This document shows positions 1 to 9,228 of a stretch of 64,000 nt of DNA, in pieces (the stretch's first letter is position 1; every line of letters begins with the position of its first letter). Made by a program: the position numbers and the translations under genes. The notes beneath the pieces were generated by a model. The model was not told where the DNA came from. It saw nothing but the letters and a program-made list of their open reading frames with translations, and searched no databases. The stretch covers positions 62,001-126,000 of the forward strand of contig CALJDU010000033.1 in the NCBI GenBank assembly GCA_938024995.1. Reading direction: 5' to 3'. Source of the stretch: an uncultured bacterium. Its GTDB lineage: Bacteria > Myxococcota_A > Polyangia > Polyangiales > Houyiibacteriaceae.

Positions 1-19
1 GCTTTGCAGTAACAGTCAC
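1..19 (-). CDS. tsf: Elongation factor Ts, first codons only (partial)
   Basis: On the minus strand, 40 bases after the rpsB stop, a GTG opens a frame reading M-T-V-T-A-K before the window ends. This matches the usual start of EF-Ts (M-x-I/V-T-A-x), and tsf follows rpsB in most bacteria. A purine-rich stretch (GAGAGAAGAAATA) lies just upstream as a plausible ribosome binding site. EF-Ts exchanges GDP for GTP on EF-Tu. Only six codons are visible, so the call rests on position and this short match. Confidence 0.55.
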
Positions 20-59
20 TATTTCTTCTCTCTATCGATGAAGTTAGGGAAGCGTCGGC

Positions 60-905
60 TCAGCGACGACCGCCGCGACCGCGGCGACGGCTGAACTCAA
101 CCTCGACGCCTTCGGAGGTCTTGCCGCCCTGCTGCTGGAACTCGCGGCGGCGCTGCTGGCCGTCGATGCAAGCGTCAGCGATACGCGAGGTGATCAGCTT
201 GATGGAGCGGATCGCGTCGTCGTTGCCGGGGATGACGTAGTCAACCAGGTCCGGGTCGCAGTTGGTGTCGGTGAGCGCCACGATCGGGATGTGGAGCTTG
301 CGCCCCTCCTTGACCGCGATGTGCTCGTGGTTCGGGTCGACGACGAAGATGACCGACGGGAGGCCGTTCATCATCTTGATGCCGCCGAGGAACTTCTCGA
401 GCTTCTCGCGATCACGACGAAGCGAGAGGCCTTCCTTCTTCGGAAGCGCCGCGAGCGAGCCGTCCTCTTCCTGACGGTCGAGGTCGCGCAAGCGGTCGAT
501 GCCGTTCTTGACGGTGCGGAAGTTCGTGAGCGTGCCGCCGAGCCAACGGCCGGTGACGTAGAACTGACTCGCGCGGGTCGCCTCTTCAAAGATGACGTCC
601 GACGCCTGCCGCTTGGTGCCGACGAAGAGCACGTGGCCTCCCCGTGCGACGGCCTCGGTGACGAAACCGAACGCGCGCTTGAAGAGCTGCGCGGTCTGGT
701 CGAGGTCGACGATGTGGATGCCGTTACGGGCGCCGTAGATGTACGGGCGCATCTTCGGGTTCCAGCGCTTGGTCTGGTGGCCGAAGTGCACGCCGGCATC
801 GATGAGCGGCTTGAGACCAATGGGGAGGTCTCCGCTCGCGACGTCGCGGCTGCCGAGGGCAGCGAGTTCAGGGGCTTCTTCGATTGCGTGGGTAGGCGTT
901 GCCAT
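60..905 (-). CDS. rpsB: 30S ribosomal protein S2
   Basis: Small-subunit ribosomal protein S2, about 281 aa. The S2 signature is plain: [54 protein letters not shown], and [17 protein letters not shown] with the final [25 protein letters not shown] block. An upstream ATG-like frame reaches 1061, but the start at 905 (M-A-T-P-T-H) has a strong GGAAGGAG ribosome binding site and gives a normal S2 apart from a short extension before [13 protein letters not shown]. The C-terminus is Arg/Gly-rich. tsf appears to follow. The 235-base upstream region to the next gene holds a weak hairpin (CTCTC/GAGAG) but no confident promoter. Confidence 0.97.
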   Translation of the reverse strand: MATPTHAIEEAPELAALGSRDVASGDLPIGLKPLIDAGVHFGHQTKRWNPKMRPYIYGARNGIHIVDLDQTAQLFKRAFGFVTEAVARGGHVLFVGTKRQASDVIFEEATRASQFYVTGRWLGGTLTNFRTVKNGIDRLRDLDRQEEDGSLAALPKKEGLSLRRDREKLEKFLGGIKMMNGLPSVIFVVDPNHEHIAVKEGRKLHIPIVALTDTNCDPDLVDYVIPGNDDAIRSIKLITSRIADACIDGQQRRREFQQQGGKTSEGVEVEFSRRRGRGGRR

Positions 906-1139
906 GGCTCGTTCTCCTTCCGGTTGTTTTCCGCCACCTCTCGCGATCGAAAACTCTCCAAACAGAGAGCACCGGTTCAATCGACAGAGCCTGAGAGGTG
1001 TGTGTGGTTTCGGACCTGGGGAGCAGGCCCGGCTCACGAATGAGCGCGCGGGATCTACCACGCGGTCTAAAGAGACGCCACGAAGAGCCTCAAACTCCCG
1101 TCCGCTCGCCGAAATTACTGCATTTAAGGAGCCATGGCT

Positions 1140-2300
1140 TTAGAGGACGCGCGCGATGACGACCTTAAGGTAATCGCCTTCGGGGAACGCCAAGAGCCGC
1201 GGATGATCGATCGGCGCGCCGAAGCGTCCGAGGACCTGGAGCATCTTCCGTGCGCGTTTGGCTCCCTCGGTCAGCGTCGCGTCGAACGCGGAACGATTGA
1301 CGTGACTCGAGCAGCTCGCGGCGACGTAGATCCCGCCCGGACGGAGGCGCCCCAAGCACTGTCGATGGAGCTCGCGGTACTTCTCCAGCGCGGCGCCAAG
1401 GGCGTCTTCGTTGGGCGCGAAGCTCGGCGGGTCGCAAACGATGAGGTCGACCGGGCGGCGCGTCTCTCCTTCGAGGTAGGCCGGGACATCGCTCGCGATG
1501 CCTTCATGGCGCGCGGCGGGGAGGTCGTTCGCCGCGAAGGTCTCGCTCGCGAGATCGATCGCGCGGGGAGCGATATCGACCGTCGTCACGGCGGTCGCGC
1601 CTCCGAGCCCGGCCGCGACCGAGAAGCCGCCAGTGTAACCGTAGAGATTGAGCACGCGCTTGCCGCGGGACATCCCGCGCACCAAACGTCGCGTCTCCCG
1701 GTGATCCAAAAAGAGCCCCGTCTTCTGTCCCGCCCGCGGATCAAAGAGCAGCTTCATCCCGTGTTCGCGCACCACGACTTGATCGGCGACCTCACCGAAG
1801 GCGACCTCCGTTTTGATCTGACGCTTCCGACCTTGGCGCGTGATCAACGCGGTCACTTCGAGCGACGCGAGGAGCGGCTGCAGCGCCGCGATGACGGCGT
1901 CCCGCCAAGCGGTGGCGCCTTGTCCATCAAAGCGCAGCGTCGCGTGGGAGCCGTAGCGATCGACCACGACGCCGGGGAGCCGATCGCCCTCCCCGTGCAC
2001 CAGCCGGTAGGTATCCGTGTCGCCCAGGCCACCACCTTCAAGGAGACCACGCCGCAGCTCGAACGCACGGGCGAGCCGTGACGCGAAGAGCGGCTCAAGC
2101 GGCTCGTCGCGCGTCGTGAAGACCCGCATGCCGATGGGCCCAGCGTCCGCGATCCCGCGACAAACGAAGCGCCCCTTGCGATTGACGACGGTGACGACCT
2201 CGCCAGGCGCCGCGTCGCCCGAGAGCGCGTCCCGATAGATCCACGGATGGCCGCTCGCGATCACTCGCTCGAGCGGCCTCAGGAGGCGCAGCTGACTCAT
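1140..2300 (-). CDS. Class I SAM-dependent rRNA methyltransferase, RlmI-like
   Basis: 386 aa. An N-terminal PUA-type domain (about residues 1-85, HPWIYRDAL near the start) precedes an EEHEE linker and a Rossmann methyltransferase domain. Motif I is VLNLYGYTGGFSVAA and the m5C-type catalytic loop is CDPPSFA, with a second conserved Cys in AASCSSHV near the end. This is the RlmI/YccW family, which makes 5-methylcytosine at C1962 of 23S rRNA. Exact target specificity is inferred from family only. It reads toward rpsB with a 235-base gap and is probably its own transcription unit. Confidence 0.9.
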   Translation of the reverse strand: MSQLRLLRPLERVIASGHPWIYRDALSGDAAPGEVVTVVNRKGRFVCRGIADAGPIGMRVFTTRDEPLEPLFASRLARAFELRRGLLEGGGLGDTDTYRLVHGEGDRLPGVVVDRYGSHATLRFDGQGATAWRDAVIAALQPLLASLEVTALITRQGRKRQIKTEVAFGEVADQVVVREHGMKLLFDPRAGQKTGLFLDHRETRRLVRGMSRGKRVLNLYGYTGGFSVAAGLGGATAVTTVDIAPRAIDLASETFAANDLPAARHEGIASDVPAYLEGETRRPVDLIVCDPPSFAPNEDALGAALEKYRELHRQCLGRLRPGGIYVAASCSSHVNRSAFDATLTEGAKRARKMLQVLGRFGAPIDHPRLLAFPEGDYLKVVIARVL

Positions 2301-2308
2301 GGCGGCGA

Positions 2309-2325
2309 GCTTGGCAGCCCCAAGC
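2309..2325. terminator. Short inverted repeat between two same-strand genes
   Basis: GCTTGG and CCAAGC flank a five-base loop in the 39-base gap between the PPC-like lipoprotein and the methyltransferase. There is no T-run, so intrinsic termination is doubtful. Confidence 0.25.
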
Positions 2326-2339
2326 CCGCCCGGCCAGTC

Positions 2340-4379
2340 CTACGGTCGCGAGACGTCGACCTCGAGACTGTAGCTCCCCGCGTTCCCGGCGCGGAAACCA
2401 TCGACGATAACGAAGTAGGTCCCCGCGTCGAGCGTCGACTCGATCCGTGAGTGTCGGTTGTCTTGATGATCGTCATTGCACGCGACCTCGGTCGACTGGT
2501 CGGCGCAATCACGACGCAGGTGAAGCGCAGCGTCGTAATCCGCCGAGAGGTCGATCCGCACGACCGAACGTCGCGCGACGCGCAAGCGGTAGAGGACGTC
2601 GTTGCTGGCCGCGCCGCCTGCGCAGCTCGCCTGGAAGTTGTCCTGCTCGTTGGTCGTGTTTCCGTTGACGGTTCGACCTGGGCGCAGCATCGGCGCGCGA
2701 CGACAGCTCCGCTCCAGAGCGGCGATGTCGGTGATGTTCACCTCGACGTTGGCCGCACCAAAGGCGTCTGGGCGCTCCCCGTCGATGACAAGGAAGTAGC
2801 GCCCGCGACCGAGCGTCGCCGTCATCGTAGACTCTTGTGAGCGCGGGTCCGACGAAGCGATGGGCGCGCAAGCTTCCTCGCTCGTGCGGTCGCCGCAGGT
2901 CGACTGGATGTACATCGCGCCGGCAAACTCCGCGTCGCGGACCTTCACCTCGACGGTCGAGCGACCGGTGAGGTTGAGCTCGTAGATCACATCGGCTCCG
3001 CCTTGACCGCCGCAGCTGCCGAGCGTGGTGTCGCTCGCGTCGATGGTGTCGACCGGGAAGACCCCCTGCCCAGGGGTCGCGGGCGAGCTGCAGCTGTCGC
3101 CGGTCGCGCCGCCACCGTTCACGTTTCCGAGGCTCGCGGTGAGCGTCACGTTGCCGGCGCCGCCTCGGGCGTTTTGACCGCTGAAGCCGTCGGAGTAGAC
3201 GAAGTAGGTCCCGGGATCGACGACCGCGGTGACAAGGGACTCGCTGGTGCTCGCGAAGTCGTCGTTGCACGCGATCTCGGTGTTCGGGTCATCGCAGGCG
3301 CGGCGAACGTAGAGCGCACCATCAAAGCTGGTCTGTTGGCGGACGCGAAGGCGCGAGCGCTGCGGAACGACGATCTGGTGAACGAGGTCCGGGGAACGCG
3401 CCCCACCAGCACAGGTCGCCTGGAAGTAGTCTGCGCTTCCCTGCGTGCTCGCGGTAACGGCGGCGCCAGGGCTCAGCACCGGTGCCGTCGTGCATCGGTC
3501 CGCGACGGTCTGGAGCGCCGTCTCGGTGATCGCGAGGTCATACGAGCCTGACTCACTGCCGTAACCATCGACGACGACGAAGTACGTCCCCGGCTCAAGG
3601 GTCGTCTCGATCAACGAGTGGTTCGTGTCCCCCGCGTCGTCGTTGCACGCGATCTCGGTGCCCATGTTTCCGCAGGTCCCGAGTACGTAGAGCGCGCCGT
3701 CAAACTGGGACTCGAGCGCGATGCGAACCATCGCGCGGTTCTCGATGGTCAGCTGGTAGACGACCTCGGGGGCAGCGCCTCCGGAGACGCACGACCCCGC
3801 CATGACGTGCTGGTTCTGCGCGGTCGTTCCGTTGGCGGGCTGATTGAAGGCGATCGGAAGCGGCTCGGCGCAGGTGCCGGTACCGCTCGACGCCACAACC
3901 GGTCGCGTTCCGCCCGCTGAGGGTCCGGATGACGCGACCGCCGTGCCGGACCAGCTGCTCAAGATGTAGCCGCCGCTTCCCTCGGTCGCCGTCACCACGA
4001 CCTGGAAGTCGCCCGACCGCGGCGCGCAGATCTGTGTCGCCGCGTGCGGGTCGTTCGTTCCGTCGGTCCCGAGCTCTTCGTCTCCTTCGCCGATCACGCG
4101 AACATCGATGTTGCTGATGCCCGATCCCAAGGCCACGAAGGTGGTGCACTCGCCGCCGTTGAGCGTGACGTTGACGCGCGCGTCAGCGCCTTGCGCGAGC
4201 GAACCTTCACTGATGGAACCGGTCTGGGCGAGGCCCACCGCCGTCATCGTGTTGTGAACCGCGACGTAGCGCGGCTCGAGCCCTTGGCTTCCGCCACAGC
4301 TCACGAGCGCCAACAGCGCAGCGGAGGAACAGAGCGTGGTTCGAACGAGGCTGCTTCGTCGCAGGGTGTTTCCGAGCAT
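2340..4379 (-). CDS. Secreted lipoprotein with five PPC-like beta domains
   Basis: 679 aa. The N-terminus is a lipoprotein signal ending in LALVSC, so the mature protein should be lipid-anchored. Five repeats of about 115-125 aa follow. Each of repeats 2-5 starts near a Cys, carries a TCGG/SCAGGA-type block and FDGALYV-like strand, then EIACNDD, and ends with GTYFVVVDGY-like text. This pattern is that of bacterial pre-peptidase C-terminal (PPC) domains, which fold as small beta-sandwiches and often bind calcium or matrix. No catalytic domain is attached, which is unusual for PPC arrays outside this group. Role unknown; adhesion or surface display is inferred. Confidence 0.8.
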   Translation of the reverse strand: MLGNTLRRSSLVRTTLCSSAALLALVSCGGSQGLEPRYVAVHNTMTAVGLAQTGSISEGSLAQGADARVNVTLNGGECTTFVALGSGISNIDVRVIGEGDEELGTDGTNDPHAATQICAPRSGDFQVVVTATEGSGGYILSSWSGTAVASSGPSAGGTRPVVASSGTGTCAEPLPIAFNQPANGTTAQNQHVMAGSCVSGGAAPEVVYQLTIENRAMVRIALESQFDGALYVLGTCGNMGTEIACNDDAGDTNHSLIETTLEPGTYFVVVDGYGSESGSYDLAITETALQTVADRCTTAPVLSPGAAVTASTQGSADYFQATCAGGARSPDLVHQIVVPQRSRLRVRQQTSFDGALYVRRACDDPNTEIACNDDFASTSESLVTAVVDPGTYFVYSDGFSGQNARGGAGNVTLTASLGNVNGGGATGDSCSSPATPGQGVFPVDTIDASDTTLGSCGGQGGADVIYELNLTGRSTVEVKVRDAEFAGAMYIQSTCGDRTSEEACAPIASSDPRSQESTMTATLGRGRYFLVIDGERPDAFGAANVEVNITDIAALERSCRRAPMLRPGRTVNGNTTNEQDNFQASCAGGAASNDVLYRLRVARRSVVRIDLSADYDAALHLRRDCADQSTEVACNDDHQDNRHSRIESTLDAGTYFVIVDGFRAGNAGSYSLEVDVSRP

Positions 4380-4510
4380 CAGTACCTTCCGACCCCGCGG
4401 TGGGGGCTTTTCCTTGGGTTCGCGCGTTCAAGCATACGAACCAATCGAGCGCGCGCGAACATTCACTCGGCGACGAATCTCCGCGCGGTGCAGATCGTCG
4501 ACCACAACGA

Positions 4511-5719
4511 CTAGAGCAATTTACGGAACAAGTAGAAGATTTTCTCCGAGATCTTCTCTGACATAGGGCGACGAGAGAAGTTTTCAGGGTTCATCTCCTC
4601 CGCCTTTTGGAGGTCTTCCAAGAACTTCTGTTCCATCGCGGCACCCACACCGCGATCGCTCACGGTCGCGACCACCTCGAGATTAAAGCGAAAGGACCGA
4701 TGGTCTAGATTGTACGTCCCGATCGCGCACCAGCTTCCGTCGATGACGGCGGTTTTGCTGTGAAGGACCGCGCCCTGCCACTCGTGGATGTGAACACCGC
4801 GGGCCATCAACGGTTCGTACAAACGGCGACTCGCCCACTGCACCGCCTTCACGTCGTTGTTACCGGGCAACAACACCCGCACCGTCACGCCGCGCGCATG
4901 CGCCGCCGCCAACTCGCGACGGATCTGTGAGTCCGGAATGAAGTAAGCGTTGGTGATGAAGATCGAGCTCGCGGCCGCGCGGATCCGCTCCAGGTACACC
5001 GAACGAATGTCGCGGCGGCGATCAAGGAAGTTCGCCAACACCGTGACCTTCTCGTTCGGCGGGAGCTCACCGAACGCGCGGTCGTGGACCTCTCTCCCGG
5101 CGAGCTTCGCGAACGTGTGATGAAACACGCGACAGAGCTGTAGCGCCGCGTCCCCCTCGATGCGGATCATGTCGTCGCGCCACCCCTCACCACCGTCCTC
5201 TTGCGCGGCCCAAGGGTCACCGATGTTGAGCCCGCCCGTAAACCCCAGCAAACGGTCGACGACGAGGATCTTCCGGTGGTCGCGGCGGTTGATCCCGATC
5301 AAACGAAAGCGCGCCCGCCACGGCCGGATGGGCCCATACGCGTATGCCTTGCACCCTGCGTCGCGCAGCGCGTCCCACATCTCGTCGGTCGAAGAGAGGC
5401 TGCCGATCGCGTCGTAGATGATCGAGACCGAGACCCCCGCCTTGGCGCGCTCGATCAACGCGTTCGCGAAGCGCCAACCTGCTCGGTCCGAACCGAACCA
5501 ATACATCTCGAGCAAGATCTCTTCACGCGCGCCAGCGATGGCCTCGAGCATCGCGTCATAGGTCTGCGCTCCGTCGTGGAGGAGCGTGACCGCGTTCCCC
5601 GCGACCGCCGCCGAGAAACCGGAGGTCGATCGCGACCAGTCTGCTTCGCGGCCTCGCATCTCGCGCAGACTACCTGAAGCGACACCCAGAAGGCCGACGA
5701 GCGCGCTCGCCCCGCCCAC
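4511..5719 (-). CDS. Phospholipase D family protein, cardiolipin synthase type
   Basis: 402 aa with two HKD motifs: HRKILVVD (about residue 147) and HSKTAVID (about residue 318), each followed by the usual G-F/N block (GFTGGLNIGD and IGTYNLDHRS). This layout fits bacterial cardiolipin synthases (ClsA/B type), which join two phosphatidylglycerol molecules. The N-terminus is short and weakly hydrophobic (ASALVGLLGVASGS), lacking the two clear membrane segments of ClsA. The listed start is a GTG; an internal ATG at 5659 is an alternative. It is divergent from yacG with almost no intergenic space. Confidence 0.85.
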   Translation of the reverse strand: MGGASALVGLLGVASGSLREMRGREADWSRSTSGFSAAVAGNAVTLLHDGAQTYDAMLEAIAGAREEILLEMYWFGSDRAGWRFANALIERAKAGVSVSIIYDAIGSLSSTDEMWDALRDAGCKAYAYGPIRPWRARFRLIGINRRDHRKILVVDRLLGFTGGLNIGDPWAAQEDGGEGWRDDMIRIEGDAALQLCRVFHHTFAKLAGREVHDRAFGELPPNEKVTVLANFLDRRRDIRSVYLERIRAAASSIFITNAYFIPDSQIRRELAAAHARGVTVRVLLPGNNDVKAVQWASRRLYEPLMARGVHIHEWQGAVLHSKTAVIDGSWCAIGTYNLDHRSFRFNLEVVATVSDRGVGAAMEQKFLEDLQKAEEMNPENFSRRPMSEKISEKIFYLFRKLL

Positions 5720-5749
5720 GAGCGCGAACCCTGCGTGCTAGGTTTGGGC

Positions 5750-5968
5750 GTGCCTGGGCCATCAGAAGTGAAGAACGACGCAAAGTGCTCGGTGTGCAAA
5801 CGAGGCTTCGTTCGAGCGGAGGGGGAAGGCGCGTTTTGTTCGAAACGGTGTCGGGTGATCGACTTCGGAAGCTGGCTGGGCGGGGACTATCGGATCGTCG
5901 ATCAGGAGACCTTCCCATCAAGCGACCTGGTCGGGCCGCCCGCCGGAGACAGAGAGGATCCTTCATGA
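5750..5968 (+). CDS. yacG: DNA gyrase inhibitor / zinc-binding protein YacG
   Basis: Short protein with a four-cysteine zinc site CSVC...CSKRC followed by the YacG hallmark RVIDFGSWLGGDYRI (family consensus RCxxIDLxxWxxxxYRI). E. coli YacG binds GyrB and inhibits gyrase; the role here is inferred from family. GTG codons at 5735, 5750 and 5768 are all possible starts; 5750 was chosen only for typical length. The stop overlaps the next ATG (ATGA), so the downstream barrel gene is probably translationally coupled. Confidence 0.85.
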   Translation: MPGPSEVKNDAKCSVCKRGFVRAEGEGAFCSKRCRVIDFGSWLGGDYRIVDQETFPSSDLVGPPAGDREDPS

Positions 5969-6618
5969 CGTCCCGCTCCCTCCTCCAGCGCTTGGCGCTC
6001 CCCGCCCTGCTCCTCGTGAGTCTCACGGTGATGAGCCTCGCCGTCACCGATACCGCCGAGGCCAAAGAAGATCGCAACCGCAACTTCTATCTCGACCTCG
6101 GCGCTGGCTACTCCTACGCGAACTTGGTCCAGCTCTCGGAGGACAACTTCGTTCCGGACGCCGAGCTTCTCCAAGGCAGCGGTATCAACCTGAGCGGCGG
6201 GCTCGGGGTCCGCATCTACATGTTCACGATCGGCGGCCGCGCGACCTTCTCGCGACACGGCGACTTCGATGTCGGAATGGTCGAGCTCGATCTCTCCGTG
6301 CGCATCCCGCTCAAGATCATTGAGCCCTTCCTCCGGCTTGGCATCGGCTACGCCTGGCTCGGACGCGGCGACATCTCTTCTGGGTCGCGAAGCTTTGACA
6401 CCCAGGTCAATGGGCTCGCCGTTGACGCGGGCATTGGCGTCGACGTGCGCATCCTGCCGATGCTGTGGATCGGGGCCGGGGTCGACGCGGTGTTCCTCAA
6501 CCTCACGCGGCAGAAGATCTCGGACGCGGGGTCGATCGCATCGGTCGACCTCGAAGAGGACGGTGACTCGGTTGGGTTTCAGCTCCGCGGCGCGGTCCGC
6601 ATGACCTTGCGCCTGTAG
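5965..6618 (+). CDS. Outer-membrane beta-barrel protein
   Basis: 217 aa. A signal peptide (MTSRSLLQRLALPALLLVSL, cut after about residue 32, AEA) is followed by alternating hydrophobic/polar strands rich in Gly and aromatics: FYLDLGAGYSYANL, VRIYMFTIGGRATF, LRLGIGYAWLGRGD, MLWIGAGVDAVF. The chain ends in GFQLRGAVRMTLRL, typical of a final barrel strand. Size suggests an eight-stranded barrel of the OmpA/OmpW kind. Start codon overlaps the yacG stop. No substrate can be assigned. Confidence 0.75.
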   Translation: MTSRSLLQRLALPALLLVSLTVMSLAVTDTAEAKEDRNRNFYLDLGAGYSYANLVQLSEDNFVPDAELLQGSGINLSGGLGVRIYMFTIGGRATFSRHGDFDVGMVELDLSVRIPLKIIEPFLRLGIGYAWLGRGDISSGSRSFDTQVNGLAVDAGIGVDVRILPMLWIGAGVDAVFLNLTRQKISDAGSIASVDLEEDGDSVGFQLRGAVRMTLRL

Positions 6619-6624
6619 CGAAGG

Positions 6625-6640
6625 CTGAGCTCGCGCTCAG
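6625..6640. terminator. Hairpin between convergent genes
   Basis: CTGAGC-TCGC-GCTCAG lies right after the barrel gene stop and contains the stop codon of the opposite gene. No T-run on either side; a bidirectional terminator is plausible but not certain. Confidence 0.4.
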
Positions 6641-7275
6641 TGCGGGTTGAACGAGTACGTCTGCATCACGGTCGCGCAGCCACGGCGCGGGCGCGGGAAG
6701 CGAACCGCGCGCAGGGTGTCGAGCATGCAGTCGAGGATCCCGCGGTCGGTGATGTCTCCAGACGCTGCGCCTTCGGACATCCGCCCATTGCGCTCAATCT
6801 TGAGAACCAAGCGGATGTCACCGCGTTGGCTGTTGTCACGCTCGAACCCGGTCGCGTAACACTGCGCGAGTTCACTCTCGACCCCAGAGATCGCGCGCTG
6901 GGCACGCGCGCGAGAGATGGTTCCGCGACACGCGTCAAAGGCCGCCAGGTTGCTCGAGGCCGCGGCGGGCGCAGCAGGTGCTGCTTCACGGGTCGACGCG
7001 GGAGGTGGTGCAGGTGCACTCGGCGACGTCGGTGCGCCAATGGTCGGGCTCGCCGCGGAGTGTGAAGGGGGAGCGGAGAGCGAGTCCGCGGGCGGCGTGA
7101 CCTCATAGGTGGAGCCCGTCGCGTCTTGGTTTTGCAACGCGACCGTCGACACTGGCACCGCGTGCTGCTGCTGTTGCGCTTGTGCTGGAGGGAGCGGCTC
7201 GACCGCGATGACCTCTGGCGAACCGCCACAAGCGACAGAACCGAACACGAGCGCAACCAAGACGATCTTCCACAC
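6637..7275 (-). CDS. AgmX/PglI C-terminal-like lipoprotein
   Basis: About 212 aa from a GTG at 7275, which gives a compact lipoprotein signal WKIVLVALVFGSVAC. An ATG at 7365 would add 30 residues but overlaps the divergent gene start. After a Pro/Ala/Ser-rich linker, the last 100 aa match the AgmX/PglI C-terminal domain: a CYATGFER helix, RGDIRLVLKIERNGRMSEGAASGD, ILDCMLDTLRAVRFPRPRRGCATVMQTYSF. The two conserved Cys (CY and DCM) are kept. AgmX relatives act in envelope or gliding functions in Myxococcus, and the fold resembles TonB C-termini. Function here is unknown. Confidence 0.75.
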   Translation of the reverse strand: MWKIVLVALVFGSVACGGSPEVIAVEPLPPAQAQQQQHAVPVSTVALQNQDATGSTYEVTPPADSLSAPPSHSAASPTIGAPTSPSAPAPPPASTREAAPAAPAAASSNLAAFDACRGTISRARAQRAISGVESELAQCYATGFERDNSQRGDIRLVLKIERNGRMSEGAASGDITDRGILDCMLDTLRAVRFPRPRRGCATVMQTYSFNPH

Positions 7276-7363
7276 GACCGCGAAGGTAGCGAAGAACGCG
7301 ACGTTGCGCTCCCCCACCGGAACGCCCACTGCCCCAGACCGGAAGCTGTGATAACCACGACGC

Positions 7364-9211
7364 ATGTCGACGCCTCTTTCTCGCGCGCTGGTGCGAACCC
7401 TTTCCACCCTGTTGTTCAGCGTTTTGGTCGCCTCGTGCGGCGACGACGATCGCCCATCTGGGGACAGTGGACGTGAGGACACCGCGCTGGCGATGTGCAT
7501 GCCCGATGGCATGTTGGGCTGCTCCGGCCGGGACGTGACGCGATGCGAAGGGGGCGAGCGCGTCGTCATCGAGACGTGCACCCTCTCGCAGACCTGCGTC
7601 GTCGGCGGTGGCTGCCGAATGTGCCAGCCCGGTCGCACGCTCTGCGTCGGCAACGAGATCCACACCTGCGCGGATGACGGAAACAGCACGACGTTGACCC
7701 GTGACTGCGGCGCCACCGAGGCCTGCATGAGCGGCGCGTGTGTCGACGCCTGCGCGGTCGCGCGAGACGCCCGCAGCAACGTCGGCTGTGACTACTTCGC
7801 GGTCGACCTCGACAACGAGTACGGGGAGGTCCTCGGGATGACGCTCGACGCCCGCGGGGAACAGTTCGCGGTGGTCCTCGCGAACCCGAGCGACACCCCG
7901 GTCGAAGCGCAGGTCTTCCGGAGCACCGGGACGGTCGGAGTGCCGGTGGAAGAGCTCGTGACGACCGCGACGGTCCCGCCGAACGATCTCGTGCGCATTG
8001 ACCTACCGTCGCGAGAGGTTGACGGGTCCAACGGCGTCGGCGAAGGCACCGCGACCTCCCTCAGCTCACAAGCCTATCGCGTGCGCACCAACTTCCCGGT
8101 CGTGGCGTACCAGTTCAACCCCATCGTCCAGAGCGAGAGCAACGACGCCTCCTTGCTCATCCCCGTTCCCGCGCTCGACACGAAGTACCGCGTCATCGGT
8201 TGGCCGACCGCGAACCCCGTCGAGATCCCGATCGGCGGCATGGACATCGTCGGCATCCCTGACCACTCGTTCGTCACGATCGTGGGGACCGCGTTCGCGA
8301 CGAACGTCACCGTCACCTTGGGCGGACCGATCGTCGGCGCGGGCACGATCCCCGCGACGCCCGCCGGCGGTACCCTCAACGTCGCGCTGGGCCCGTACGA
8401 CGTGCTCAACCTCGAGAGCGAGGGCGCGCCGGGCGACCTCAGCGGAACGGTGGTCGAGTCCACCCTGCCAGTCGCGGTGTTCAGCGGCGGCGAACGCGGG
8501 ATCGCGCCCATCGATCGGACGGCGATCTCCGCGCACCCCAGCGGCGTGCCGGATGACTTCTGTTGCACCGAGCACCTCGAGGAACAGGTCTTCCCGACCA
8601 GCTCCTGGGGACAGAAGTTCGTGATCACGCGGAGCGCGGTCCGCAGCGCCCATCCCACCTGGCGCGAGCCAGACATCTATCGCGTCATGGCCGACCAGCC
8701 GGGGACCACCATCACCACGAACCTCCCGGCGCCGAACAACAGCTTCACGCTCGGGGAGAACGAGTGGCGCGAGTTCAACACCGACCGCAGCTTCACGATG
8801 GAGGCGAGCGCACCGATCAGCGTCATGCAGATCCTCGTGAGCCAGGGCTGGGTCGTCGACTGGAAGCCAGGCCACGGCGGCGACCCCTCCATGCTCCTGT
8901 ACCCGCCGGTCGAGCAGTACCGCGACGAGTACATCTTCTTGGTTCCCGACACCTTTAGCGCCAACTACGTGGTCGCCTCGGCGCCGGTCGGCGCGACCAT
9001 TGAGCTCGACGGCGCGGCGATCACTTGCCCGCGCGAACCTGCCGGCACGATCAACGGCGTCGAACACGAGACCATCACGTGTCCGGTCGACGGGGGAACG
9101 CACCGTATCCAGGGCGCCGAGACCTTCGGGATCACGGTCTACGGCTACCACGGCGTCGGCAGCTACGCCTACGCGGGCGGCTCGAACCTCGAGCGAATCA
9201 ACCTCTTCTGA
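7364..9211 (+). CDS. Lipoprotein with IgGFc-binding-protein-like domain
   Basis: 615 aa. The signal LLFSVLVASC marks a lipoprotein. Residues about 25-130 form a Cys-rich module (pairs such as CSGRDVTRC, CTLSQTC, CGATEAC, CVDAC). The rest resembles the IgGFc-binding N-terminal domain found in secreted proteins of Myxococcota and Bacteroidota: FAVVLANPSDTPVEAQVF, VRTNFPVVAYQFNP, SLLIPVPALDTKYRVIGWP, and FPTSSWGQKFVIT. The family name comes from a mucin-like animal protein; binding to immunoglobulin is not implied. Probably a cell-surface beta protein. No ribosome binding site is visible before the ATG. Confidence 0.8.
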   Translation: MSTPLSRALVRTLSTLLFSVLVASCGDDDRPSGDSGREDTALAMCMPDGMLGCSGRDVTRCEGGERVVIETCTLSQTCVVGGGCRMCQPGRTLCVGNEIHTCADDGNSTTLTRDCGATEACMSGACVDACAVARDARSNVGCDYFAVDLDNEYGEVLGMTLDARGEQFAVVLANPSDTPVEAQVFRSTGTVGVPVEELVTTATVPPNDLVRIDLPSREVDGSNGVGEGTATSLSSQAYRVRTNFPVVAYQFNPIVQSESNDASLLIPVPALDTKYRVIGWPTANPVEIPIGGMDIVGIPDHSFVTIVGTAFATNVTVTLGGPIVGAGTIPATPAGGTLNVALGPYDVLNLESEGAPGDLSGTVVESTLPVAVFSGGERGIAPIDRTAISAHPSGVPDDFCCTEHLEEQVFPTSSWGQKFVITRSAVRSAHPTWREPDIYRVMADQPGTTITTNLPAPNNSFTLGENEWREFNTDRSFTMEASAPISVMQILVSQGWVVDWKPGHGGDPSMLLYPPVEQYRDEYIFLVPDTFSANYVVASAPVGATIELDGAAITCPREPAGTINGVEHETITCPVDGGTHRIQGAETFGITVYGYHGVGSYAYAGGSNLERINLF

Positions 9212-9228
9212 TCCGAGCGCTCGGATCA
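9209..9228. terminator. Perfect 20-bp palindrome spanning both stop codons of convergent genes
   Basis: TGATCCGAGC is followed by its exact complement. The first three bases are the TGA stop of the plus-strand lipoprotein and the last three are the TGA stop of the minus-strand RCC1 lipoprotein, so the arrangement is symmetric. As RNA it forms the same hairpin from either side. No T-run follows. Confidence 0.55.

Noticed and set aside
906-1139. Terminator-like hairpin (CTCTC/GAGAG with TTTT) in the rpsB leader
   Set aside because: Only a 5-bp stem; too weak to call a regulatory leader, although S2 leaders are regulated elsewhere.
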